This document shows, piece by piece, positions 8,719 through 16,074 of a stretch of 64,000 nt of DNA. This stretch comes from Physcousia sp015060555. Its GTDB lineage: Bacteria > Bacteroidota > Bacteroidia > Bacteroidales > Bacteroidaceae. The stretch is taken from the NCBI GenBank assembly GCA_015060555.1, contig SUYG01000045.1:199915-263914 (forward strand). Direction: 5' to 3'. Below the pieces are notes generated by a model, which saw only the letters and a program-made list of their open reading frames with translations, ran no database searches and was not told the origin of the DNA. The position numbers and the translations under genes are program-made. How positions within the stretch are numbered: position 1 is the first letter of the stretch; every line of letters begins with the position of its first letter.

Positions 8719-10395
8719 ATGGCAACAGCATGTTTCATTAATGTTTATAACAGTCATGTGGATCGTGGAGCAACCGTGACCTCCGTTCCGCTTGAGCACT
8801 ACGAAGTCGATGAAGAAGACATCAAGGTGGGAGAGCGGCTGCCCAAATTAAAGTTCAGTGACGCTATCGTGAAGGCTTACGATGGACAGCAGCTCACGCT
8901 TGAGTTGCGCGGCAAGACCTATACCATTAAGGTTGGTGAGGAAGTGGAGATCGACAGCACCTCACACGAAGTTGGCATGGGCGTCTATAGTCGCAATTGC
9001 TACTGCGTGAAGCTCATCGGTAAGGAACTCATCTATAAAGGTGCCTGGCAGTGGGGCGACACCATTCTGCAGAAACTGGCAGGACCCATCGGCGAAGGCC
9101 AGGTTTGGTACCCTAACGGTGACCACTTCAAGGGCGTGTTCCACCTGAGTTATGCCAGCATCAACGGTCCCGCCTACGCCGCTGACGGTCGCTATGACTT
9201 TGCCGACGGCTCATGGATTGAAAGAGCGTGGATTCACACTTCCAAGGACAGGAAACCGCAGTTTTGGGGGCTGCATGGCGTGTTCCGCGTCCATCACCCA
9301 GAAAGGCCCGACTCCATCGCCATGTTCCTGCGTGGCGGCAAGCGCTATGGCTTCGAGCTGTTCCTGCCCGAAGAATCCTGGCAGAAGCCGTGGGTCAAGG
9401 AGTGGTATGCCGGCGACGAAATTGTGCGCTATTCAGGGCCCGATGAACTGTTCCGTTACGAGGTCGTGGACTATGAGATCGACGAGACCAGTAAGGTGGA
9501 TTGCACCACGCTCAAGCTGACGCTGAAAGACGGCGACAAGATCTATCGCATTGAGCAGCAGGGCGGACGCTATACGGCCAACCAGTATAACAGCTACGTC
9601 TATGAGCCTTCCACCCGCGCCACTTTCGAGCTGCCCAATGGCGATGTGCTGGATCACTATGGCGACGATGTTCGCGACTTCCAACCCTACGACGGATTTG
9701 TCGAAGTGTTTTGTGCCAAGACGGGCATGAGCCGAAAAGAACAATGGAAGAAAGGCGAACTCGTGGAGGCTCAGGAGTGGCGCCACGACCGCCGTTCTGC
9801 CAAGCAGTTGGAGTTGCCTTGTCCCATCATCAACCACAGATCGATGGAAGCGTTCGTGTGGCCCGACGGACACATCGAATACAGCGACAGCAGTATCTAT
9901 GATGGCGACGTCATCAATGACATGCCCGAGGGCCGAGGTGTGCTGACACTCTCCGACGGCGCTCGCTATGAGGGCGAGTTCCATGAGGGCCGCAGCCATG
10001 GGCTGGGTGTCTTCGACCATAAAGAGGACGGCATCCATTGGGAAGGCACATGGGTCAATGGCAAATTCCAAGAGTCCAATGCGGCCACAGCGCCCATCAT
10101 CCTGCATGCCCAGCATGGACGCTCAGATTGGGAGGTCGGTCATCATGATCCTTGGAAGTTTAAGGAAAGCGACTTTGAGCCAGAACTTGGCGCGCTCAGC
10201 TTCATCGGTTTCGGCAATGTCAAGATAACCAGCATCAAGAAGGACTGCATCACGCTGACAAGATACGGCAAGACCTTCCTGCTCAAGCCTGGCGAGCAAG
10301 TCAGTTTCTTTGCCGAAATCGAAGGCCGCGAGTGGAGCGATGGCTGTGTCTATGACGGCACGGAGTACAAGTTGGTGCTGACGTGGAAAAACTAA
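8719..10395 (+). CDS. MORN-repeat protein (large)
   Basis: A 558-residue protein without signal peptide. MORN-like units are visible as GEGQVWYPNGDHFKGVF (about 128-144), IYDGDVINDMPEGRGVLTLS (about 394-413) and ARYEGEFHEGRSHGLGVF. MORN repeats form beta-hairpin stacks that serve as binding scaffolds; no catalytic motif is seen. The N- and C-terminal parts each carry a similar small domain ending KTYTIKVGEEVEI and KTFLLKPGEQVSF, suggesting an internal duplication at the two ends. First gene of a six-gene run. Function unknown. Confidence 0.65.
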   Translation: MATACFINVYNSHVDRGATVTSVPLEHYEVDEEDIKVGERLPKLKFSDAIVKAYDGQQLTLELRGKTYTIKVGEEVEIDSTSHEVGMGVYSRNCYCVKLIGKELIYKGAWQWGDTILQKLAGPIGEGQVWYPNGDHFKGVFHLSYASINGPAYAADGRYDFADGSWIERAWIHTSKDRKPQFWGLHGVFRVHHPERPDSIAMFLRGGKRYGFELFLPEESWQKPWVKEWYAGDEIVRYSGPDELFRYEVVDYEIDETSKVDCTTLKLTLKDGDKIYRIEQQGGRYTANQYNSYVYEPSTRATFELPNGDVLDHYGDDVRDFQPYDGFVEVFCAKTGMSRKEQWKKGELVEAQEWRHDRRSAKQLELPCPIINHRSMEAFVWPDGHIEYSDSSIYDGDVINDMPEGRGVLTLSDGARYEGEFHEGRSHGLGVFDHKEDGIHWEGTWVNGKFQESNAATAPIILHAQHGRSDWEVGHHDPWKFKESDFEPELGALSFIGFGNVKITSIKKDCITLTRYGKTFLLKPGEQVSFFAEIEGREWSDGCVYDGTEYKLVLTWKN

Positions 10396-10410
10396 CTAAA
10401 TGACACTCCT

Positions 10411-10905
10411 ATGGCAGAAAAACTAAGAAAGATTGTCAAGTGCATCTATACGGGTGAAGTGGACGCCGAAGGGCTGCCTCACGGCAACGGTGTATTGAAC
10501 TACATCGTGGAGAAAGACCCTTCGGAGGAACGCACGTTCGACAACCAGTACGACCTGCGCTACAAAGGCGAGTTCGTTCATGGCCTGCGCCAGGGCGAAG
10601 GCGACCTGCACGCCATGGGCGTGGGCTATAATCCTGTGAGTCGGTATGAGTGGTATTCCCAAGGCGAATACGACAGCTGCGGCCGACTGGTGCAATCTTC
10701 GCACCCTGAAGGGTCCTACCAGGAGTTTGTCAGGGTGTGGTATCCCTATTTCGAAGGCACCTGGCAGAACGACCTTCCCCTGAAGCCGCGCTGGGGCGAG
10801 GGTTCCGTGGAGGAACGTGTGTCGGAAATGGGATGGAAATATGTCCGAAATACCACTAAGGAAGCGATTGAAGCATTGCCATTCGAAGTGAAAAACGATG
10901 ATTAA
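10411..10905 (+). CDS. MORN-repeat protein (small)
   Basis: A 164-residue cytosolic protein with MORN-like units IYTGEVDAEGLPHGNGVLNY (near 13-32), RYKGEFVHGLRQGEGDL and YFEGTWQNDLP. It starts 15 nt after the larger MORN gene and overlaps the next gene by 8 nt, so translation is probably coupled. Function unknown; a scaffold or partner of its neighbours is a guess. Confidence 0.6.
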   Translation: MAEKLRKIVKCIYTGEVDAEGLPHGNGVLNYIVEKDPSEERTFDNQYDLRYKGEFVHGLRQGEGDLHAMGVGYNPVSRYEWYSQGEYDSCGRLVQSSHPEGSYQEFVRVWYPYFEGTWQNDLPLKPRWGEGSVEERVSEMGWKYVRNTTKEAIEALPFEVKNDD

Positions 10906-11527
10906 GATTACCACATCTCCGACAGAAGATCCCCTCTTTGGACAGAGCAAATGGTGGGGCGAACCCGATATGCCCGAGACGCTGGCGTACCCCGAGGCAC
11001 TCGTGACAGAGGACGGCGACAGCTGGCAGGACCCGCTGACCTTCGTCTGTCAGATACGCTTAGAGGACATCGCAGCCCTCGACCCCGAGGGGCTGTTGCC
11101 GCATGAGGGGATGCTCTACTTCTTTGCTGCCCTCGACTATTTCCTGGGCGACATCGAAGCGCCGTCCTATCCAGGGATGGGGCCGTGGCAGTCGCAGCAT
11201 TTCCGCGTGCTCTATGCTCCCAACTGCGAGGCGCTGCACACCCACCACGTCCTCGCTGCCGACGGCACTCCCGCCAACCTGCCCGCCGAGGTCATCACCT
11301 TCACCGCCAGAGATGCTAACGACGATGGCCAGCGTCTCCTTGGGCTCCCCTATATAGAAGATGTATGCGAGGCGATGCCTGGGATGCTCTCGTTGCTGCA
11401 GGTGGACGAGGATGACCGCTGGGGCCTCACCTTCCACGATTGCGGCACCCTCAACTTCCTCATCCGTCCCGACGACCTGAAGAAGCGCCAGTGGGACAAG
11501 GTGGCCTGCTACCTCTTCTCCTTCTGA
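10898..11527 (+). CDS. DUF1963 (YwqG-like) protein
   Basis: A 209-residue protein with the DUF1963 layout: an early SKWWGEPDMPETLAYP-type segment (about 13-28), the LTFVCQIRLEDIAALDPEGLLP strand-turn near 47-68, then GMLYFFAALD, and a final LTFHDCGTLNFLI block. YwqG-type proteins have no established biochemical role and often occur among toxin-immunity-like genes. It overlaps the preceding MORN gene by 8 nt. Confidence 0.75.
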   Translation: MIKITTSPTEDPLFGQSKWWGEPDMPETLAYPEALVTEDGDSWQDPLTFVCQIRLEDIAALDPEGLLPHEGMLYFFAALDYFLGDIEAPSYPGMGPWQSQHFRVLYAPNCEALHTHHVLAADGTPANLPAEVITFTARDANDDGQRLLGLPYIEDVCEAMPGMLSLLQVDEDDRWGLTFHDCGTLNFLIRPDDLKKRQWDKVACYLFSF

Positions 11528-11547
11528 ATAAATACAAAGTATGAAAT

Positions 11548-13152
11548 ATGATTACCCACGACAACTCCTTCCTTTTCCGCTTCCGCATTAGGGAGCGCGT
11601 ATTCCTCCTCACCGACGATGAGGTTCAGGAACTGAAGCAAGCTGCCACACAGGGCGATGCCTATGCGCAGTACGGCTATGGCCGTTGGCTCTACTTTCAT
11701 AACACCGGCGACGCATCGTTGCGCGAGGCCGAGCAGTTGTTCCTTCTGGCTAAGGACACTGTTCCGGATGCCCTCGCAGCCTACGCCCAGATGTGGCGCT
11801 ATGGCGAGACGCAAGAGAACACGATGGATGTGGAGCGCAGTCGCGAGCTGCTGAGGACGGCCATTGCCCGAGGCAGCCAGCAGGCTGACATCCAGCTGAT
11901 GCGTGCACAGATCTTCGGAACCTTCTGTGAGGCCAATCCCAAAGGCGTCTCAGCGATAATAGAGCGTCGCGCGAAGGGCTGTCAGATTGATGACCCCATC
12001 TGGTTCGTGTTGCTGGCTTTCGCTTACGAGGAGTTGGGGCAGCGCGAGGATGCCATCCGCAGCTACGAACAGGCCATCAGGTATGGCGAAACCTCCGCCT
12101 ATGCCTATCTGGCCATGCTCTACTTCCAGCGTGGCAACATGGCGCTCTATGAGGAACTCATGGAGGAGGGCATCGCGAAGGGTTGTGCGCTCTGCATGAT
12201 CTATAAAGCTGACATGAGCGACGATGATTTCGAGGAACTGTCCGCCGAGGAACAGCAGCAGTTGCACGATGTCGTCGATGAGCGTCTGCGCCGTGGCTTG
12301 CAGCTGGGCGAGGGCATGTGTGCCTACTTTCTCTTCTATCATTACTACTATGGCGGACTGGGCTATACAACGGACAACACCAAGGCCTTTGCCTATCTGG
12401 AACAAGGTGCTTTGTTGGGGTCTACCACCTGCTTGACAGAACTGGCGATAGAGGCGCAGAGTGCAGGCCTCCCGGGCCGTACGATGACGCCTGGCGACAA
12501 GGCCGAGCTGTGGCTCAGGGCAGCCCGCTATCTGCCCAGCGACGAGGATACGCTCTACTATCTGCAGCGTGTCAGCGACCCCGACTTCCTGCTTCGCCAC
12601 AAGGACGAGCTGGAGCGCTACTGGCAGCCTCGCTTCAAGCCCATGCCCCCTGAGGAGGTGGTAGGGGAGGACGCGCCTGCTGCCGATGAGACTTCTGCTC
12701 CCCAGCGCAAGAAGACGCCCATCGACCCTATGGTCATCGTCATCTGGCCGACAGGGCATCTGGATGTCGAGCGTGCGGATGTCTATAAGATGTCTTCCTA
12801 CCGCGAGATGGGACAGCGCTTGATTAATGCCGACGGCTTGGATGCCGTTCACTATTCGTCGATGCTCGCGGCCATTGCCAAAGAGGCTGAACTGGATTTA
12901 GACTTGGTGATGTACTGCGACCGCGATGCCGTGGCCAAGGACCTGCCCGACAACCCCATCGGAACGCTGCTCTACGGTCAGGGCGAGATCCGCGGGCCTA
13001 TCATCGTCTGCCAGGAGGACCCTATTCACGACTGTCACAGCTTCAAGACGCTCGAAGACATCGTCACCACCTACAACCTCATCAACAACCACACCGGCGG
13101 CCTGCTCATCATCAAGGACGAGGATGACGGCCGCTACGATGCGTGGGCGTAG
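11548..13152 (+). CDS. Sel1/TPR-repeat protein with extra C-terminal domain
   Basis: A 534-residue protein. Residues about 25-365 are Sel1-like helical pairs (QAATQGDAYAQYGYGRWLYF, DNTKAFAYLEQGALLGSTTC, REDAIRSYEQAIRYGETSAY). A Pro/Glu-rich linker at about 368-390 leads to a 140-residue alpha/beta domain starting DPMVIVIWPTGHLDV and containing DNPIGTLLYGQGEIRGPIIV. That C-terminal part loosely resembles DUF3846-type domains, at low certainty. No signal peptide. Sel1 repeats mediate protein-protein contacts; the function here is unknown. Confidence 0.65.
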   Translation: MITHDNSFLFRFRIRERVFLLTDDEVQELKQAATQGDAYAQYGYGRWLYFHNTGDASLREAEQLFLLAKDTVPDALAAYAQMWRYGETQENTMDVERSRELLRTAIARGSQQADIQLMRAQIFGTFCEANPKGVSAIIERRAKGCQIDDPIWFVLLAFAYEELGQREDAIRSYEQAIRYGETSAYAYLAMLYFQRGNMALYEELMEEGIAKGCALCMIYKADMSDDDFEELSAEEQQQLHDVVDERLRRGLQLGEGMCAYFLFYHYYYGGLGYTTDNTKAFAYLEQGALLGSTTCLTELAIEAQSAGLPGRTMTPGDKAELWLRAARYLPSDEDTLYYLQRVSDPDFLLRHKDELERYWQPRFKPMPPEEVVGEDAPAADETSAPQRKKTPIDPMVIVIWPTGHLDVERADVYKMSSYREMGQRLINADGLDAVHYSSMLAAIAKEAELDLDLVMYCDRDAVAKDLPDNPIGTLLYGQGEIRGPIIVCQEDPIHDCHSFKTLEDIVTTYNLINNHTGGLLIIKDEDDGRYDAWA

Positions 13153-13159
13153 TTTGGAG

Positions 13160-13192
13160 TGAAAAATGAAAAAGTGAAAAGTGAAAAATTGA
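13160..13192. repeat. GTGAAAA/ATGAAA short repeats before a start codon
   Basis: Units GTGAAAAATGAAAAAGTGAAA and variants fill the spacer. They read in frame into the next gene as a 12-residue Lys/Glu-rich extension, which I consider non-coding. Confidence 0.55.
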
Positions 13193-13194
13193 TT

Positions 13195-13788
13195 ATGACG
13201 AACAAAGATAGAATACAGCGCATCATTGGGAATGTCAACCAGATGCGAGAGAACTCACAGGAGATGCGGACATGGAAGAACATCCCGCTGGCTAAGGAGT
13301 GTGTAGGTCTGCTGCAGAACATCGACGACCCCGAGGAGACGCCGATGGGCAAGGCGCTGGCCTGCGAAGCCGTCATCCAACAACTGCCGGAGTACGACGT
13401 TCCGCGCTTCGTGCTCAGCATCCTGCGCTACAAGCTGGAGCTGGTGCAACAGTCTGACGAACAGGACCCCGAGCGCTATCCTACAGCCGAGGAGGTGCAG
13501 GAAGAGATTCAGCGCCTGGAGGACTACATCGACACCGACCACGTCAGCGATGCCACCTTCCACGAGCGCTACCACCGCCACTTGAAGGCCGATCCCGTAG
13601 AGCGAACTCCCCAGTGGGAGGAAAACTACTACGAGGTCGAGAAGGAGTGCGACCGCCGACTGGGCGACACGCCACGCGGCATGGGCTTCTGCTTCAGCTA
13701 CTGGAGCACGCTGCGTCAGGTCCTTGCTGAACGCGGCATTAACTGGAAGTCCCCCAGCCAGCTGAACCCGGGTGTGATGTTTGATTAA
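13195..13788 (+). CDS. Hypothetical protein, 197 residues
   Basis: Not recognised. The start is placed at the ATG opening MTNKDRIQRIIG; an upstream in-frame ATG at 13159 would add only repeat-encoded residues (MKNEKVKSEKLI). The protein is acidic and helical, with no signal peptide or membrane segment, and ends with an aromatic, Gly-rich GMGFCFSYWSTLRQVLAERG followed by NWKSPSQLNPGVMFD. It is fifth in the MORN/Sel1 run, 42 nt after the Sel1 gene. The conserved-looking end suggests a family tail, but I cannot name it. Confidence 0.6.
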   Translation: MTNKDRIQRIIGNVNQMRENSQEMRTWKNIPLAKECVGLLQNIDDPEETPMGKALACEAVIQQLPEYDVPRFVLSILRYKLELVQQSDEQDPERYPTAEEVQEEIQRLEDYIDTDHVSDATFHERYHRHLKADPVERTPQWEENYYEVEKECDRRLGDTPRGMGFCFSYWSTLRQVLAERGINWKSPSQLNPGVMFD

Positions 13789-13820
13789 GTGAAAATCTAA
13801 CCTAAAGAACCATACAAGAT

Positions 13821-14333
13821 ATGAAAAAATTCTTAGCTTTTGTAGTTTTCGTGATAGCGCTCGTCTGGGGTTGCAACCGCTGCAGCGATAAGGAATCCCC
13901 CAAGGACGATGTGCTCAAGGAGGTCACCGTGTCAGCCAAAGTCGCCAACCTGCGCTCAGGTCCCGGCACCAACTACGCCGTCATCAGCGCTAACGCCGAC
14001 GGCAGTGGCGGCAAGTGCCAGGTGCGTCGCGGCACCAAGCTCGATGTGCTGTCCGAGAGCGGTGGCTGGTTCAAGATCCGTGTACCGCGTGAGGAGCGCA
14101 CCGCCTACATCAAGCAGACCCTCTGCAACGACCCCTCTGCCAAGAGCAAGAGCCGCAACTCCGGTTCACGAAAGGGTAGGGGAGCGTCCTCGGACAATCC
14201 CTCTGCTTCTTCCACCACCGCTAGCGAGGCCACCACGCCTGAGGTCAATCCGGCACCCCCTGTTGCGCCTGCAGAGGAAGAGGTCGTGGAGATGACCTCC
14301 GGACGTGGCTCGCAGGACGAAGTCTTCTACTAA
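13821..14333 (+). CDS. SH3-domain lipoprotein
   Basis: A 170-residue predicted lipoprotein: signal FLAFVVFVIALVWGC with the lipidated Cys at residue 18. Residues about 33-95 form a bacterial SH3 domain (VSAKVANLRSGPGTNYAVIS ... GTKLDVLSESGGWFKIRVP), usually a peptidoglycan- or protein-binding module. The tail from about 105 is low-complexity Ser/Pro/Ala/Glu-rich, likely a spacer. It is the last gene of the MORN/Sel1 run and the only one predicted to leave the cytoplasm. Confidence 0.75.
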   Translation: MKKFLAFVVFVIALVWGCNRCSDKESPKDDVLKEVTVSAKVANLRSGPGTNYAVISANADGSGGKCQVRRGTKLDVLSESGGWFKIRVPREERTAYIKQTLCNDPSAKSKSRNSGSRKGRGASSDNPSASSTTASEATTPEVNPAPPVAPAEEEVVEMTSGRGSQDEVFY

Positions 14334-14390
14334 TCCATCCTAAACATTCACCACAGATTTCTCAGATTAAACAGATTCATGTCAGCTCCT

Positions 14391-14426
14391 AATCCGTGAA
14401 ATTATTATCTAAATTTCACAGATTGA
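14391..14426. repeat. Hairpin in the 14334-14499 spacer
   Basis: AATCCGTGAAATT and its near-perfect inverse AATTTCACAGATT are separated by about 7-8 nt. The surrounding spacer repeats CACAGATT/AATCCGTG words several times (14351-14470). It may be a transcript-end structure or a dispersed repeat. No gene lies in this spacer. Confidence 0.45.
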
Positions 14427-14499
14427 CGAGACAACCCTCAAAGAAATTCCTGTAATCCGTGTAATCTGCGGTTCATTAAATAACTAACAACTAAAGACT

Positions 14500-15663
14500 A
14501 TGGGTCATTCATCTTGGTTTGACACAATCCGCATCTATCATCTGTTGATAGACCGCTTCAACGGCGGTTGGCAGGTGCCGCCTGTCAGCGAGAACGTGTT
14601 TTGTGGGGGTAACCTGCAAGGGGTCATCACTAAGCTCGACTACATCAGGCAGCTGGGCTTCAACGCCATCATGCTCTCGCCCATCTACAAGAGTCAGAAC
14701 TATCATGGTTACCACACGCTGAGCATGGATGAGGTAGATCCGCACTTCGGTACATGGGACGACTACCAGCAGCTGCTGGACGAGGCTCATGCTCGCGGGA
14801 TGCGCGTCATCTGTGATTTCGTGCCCAATCATTGCTGGTACCAGGCACCGATGTTCACCGAGGCGCTGCTCAAGAATGGCGGCAAGCACCACGACTGGTT
14901 TGCCTTCCTTGGTGACAGCACCGACGACTTCGTGTCCTTCCTGGGCTTCGGCGACCTGCCCAAGTTCAACTTGAAGAACCCCGAGGTGGTGGCTTTCATG
15001 CTGGAGAAGGCCGAGCGTCTGGCGCGTATGGGCGTGGATGCCTTCCGCATCGATCATGCGCTGGGACAGCCCTTCAGCTTCCTGCAGCTCCTGCGCCACA
15101 GCCTGCAGACTTTGCGCAGCGACATCGTGGTCTTCGGCGAGGTGTGGGCCTTCGGCATTGGTCCGCAGCTGGCCAGCCAGCTCCATTTCAGGACACAGCA
15201 GCGCCTCGATGAGTTCCTGGCACAGGAGACACGCCCGTTCAGTCAGGATGCCTTGCAGGGCGACTACGTGGGTACGCTGGACGGCGTGCTGGACTTCGCC
15301 TATCGCGACATCCTGCTGGAGGAAATCCACGCCGGCCACCGCATTCGGGGCAACGCTGCACTGCGCAGTAAGGTGGAAGCGCACTTTGCCCACTACCCCG
15401 ACGACTTCAAGCTGGTGCTCTTTCTGGACAACCACGACACCGACCGCTTCCTCTTCGACTGCGGCGACGATGTGTCGCTGCTGCAGGAGGCCATTGACTT
15501 CTCCATGGAGCTCAACCGCCCCTTCTCGTTCCTCTACGGCACCGAGCAGCTGATGACTATCAAGTCCACCATCTTCAACGCTGAGCCCTATGCCGACCTG
15601 CGCGTGCGCTGCTGCATGGACTGGTCGGTAGAGCCACAGGTTCGAATGAAGAATGACGAATGA
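14500..15663 (+). CDS. GH13 alpha-amylase family enzyme (short form)
   Basis: A 387-residue cytosolic GH13 enzyme lacking the usual C-terminal beta domain. All catalytic landmarks are present: region I VICDFVPNH (near 106-114), the nucleophile Asp in DAFRIDHA (near 180), acid/base Glu in VVFGEVWAF (near 212) and LDNHDTDRF (near 310). It would cut or transfer alpha-1,4-glucan. There is no signal peptide, so an internal glycogen or maltodextrin substrate fits. It begins the amylase-STAS-GlgX-kinase operon. Its last codons lie inside a 7-bp GAATGAC repeat. Confidence 0.85.
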   Translation: MGHSSWFDTIRIYHLLIDRFNGGWQVPPVSENVFCGGNLQGVITKLDYIRQLGFNAIMLSPIYKSQNYHGYHTLSMDEVDPHFGTWDDYQQLLDEAHARGMRVICDFVPNHCWYQAPMFTEALLKNGGKHHDWFAFLGDSTDDFVSFLGFGDLPKFNLKNPEVVAFMLEKAERLARMGVDAFRIDHALGQPFSFLQLLRHSLQTLRSDIVVFGEVWAFGIGPQLASQLHFRTQQRLDEFLAQETRPFSQDALQGDYVGTLDGVLDFAYRDILLEEIHAGHRIRGNAALRSKVEAHFAHYPDDFKLVLFLDNHDTDRFLFDCGDDVSLLQEAIDFSMELNRPFSFLYGTEQLMTIKSTIFNAEPYADLRVRCCMDWSVEPQVRMKNDE

Positions 15664-15678
15664 CAAATCAAATAAAGC
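15646..15678. repeat. 7-bp GAATGAC-type repeat overlapping a gene end
   Basis: GAATGAA, GAATGAC, GAATGAC and AAATCAA in tandem, straddling the stop of the GH13 gene and the start of the STAS gene. The same unit occurs at 6250 (inverted) and 43654. Confidence 0.55.
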
Positions 15679-15679
15679 C

Positions 15680-15991
15680 ATGAACATAGAAATCCATTCA
15701 TTGGGAGCCAGACTCGACTCCTTCAACTACCAGGAAGCCCAGGATGCCCTCCTGGCCATTATCGAGAAAGGCAGCAACGCCATCCTCGACATGACAGCCT
15801 GCAACTACGTTTCCAGCACCGGCCTGCGTGTGCTCCTCTCTTCCAAAAAGATGGCCGAGGCCAAAGGCCTGCAACTCTATCTTGTGGGCTTCAGCGACGA
15901 AGTCCGTGACATCATGGAGGTCACCGGCTTCGACAACTTCTTCGAATCCTTTGCCACCGTGGATGAGTGCCTGAAGGCGTTGGCAATTTAA
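15680..15991 (+). CDS. STAS-domain anti-sigma factor antagonist
   Basis: A 103-residue single-domain protein of the SpoIIAA/RsbV type. The start chosen is the ATG of MNIEIHSLGARL; an in-frame ATG at 15653 adds repeat-encoded residues only. The phospho-acceptor loop ILDMTACNYVSSTGLRVLLS carries the Ser pair of the family. In such systems the unphosphorylated STAS protein sequesters a HATPase kinase. That kinase type is encoded two genes downstream, with GlgX in between. The target of the switch (sigma factor or other) is not visible. Confidence 0.88.
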   Translation: MNIEIHSLGARLDSFNYQEAQDALLAIIEKGSNAILDMTACNYVSSTGLRVLLSSKKMAEAKGLQLYLVGFSDEVRDIMEVTGFDNFFESFATVDECLKALAI

Positions 15992-16002
15992 TAGTTGATA
16001 TA

Positions 16003-16070
16003 ATCGTCAAATCGTCAAATTGTAAAATTGTCCAATTGTCCAATTGTCCAATTGTAAGATTGTCCAATTC
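16003..16070. repeat. 8-bp TTGTCCAA tandem repeat filling an operon spacer
   Basis: Two ATCGTCAA units, then TTGTAAAA, three exact TTGTCCAA, TTGTAAGA and TTGTCCAA. It fills the STAS-glgX spacer right up to the ATG. It is in frame without stops, which creates a false N-terminal extension of GlgX. Confidence 0.75.
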
Positions 16071-16074
16071 CATC

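Noticed and set aside
14509..15726. 405-codon minus-strand frame opposite the GH13 gene
   Set aside because: The plus-strand frame has all GH13 catalytic motifs; the minus frame has no recognisable pattern.
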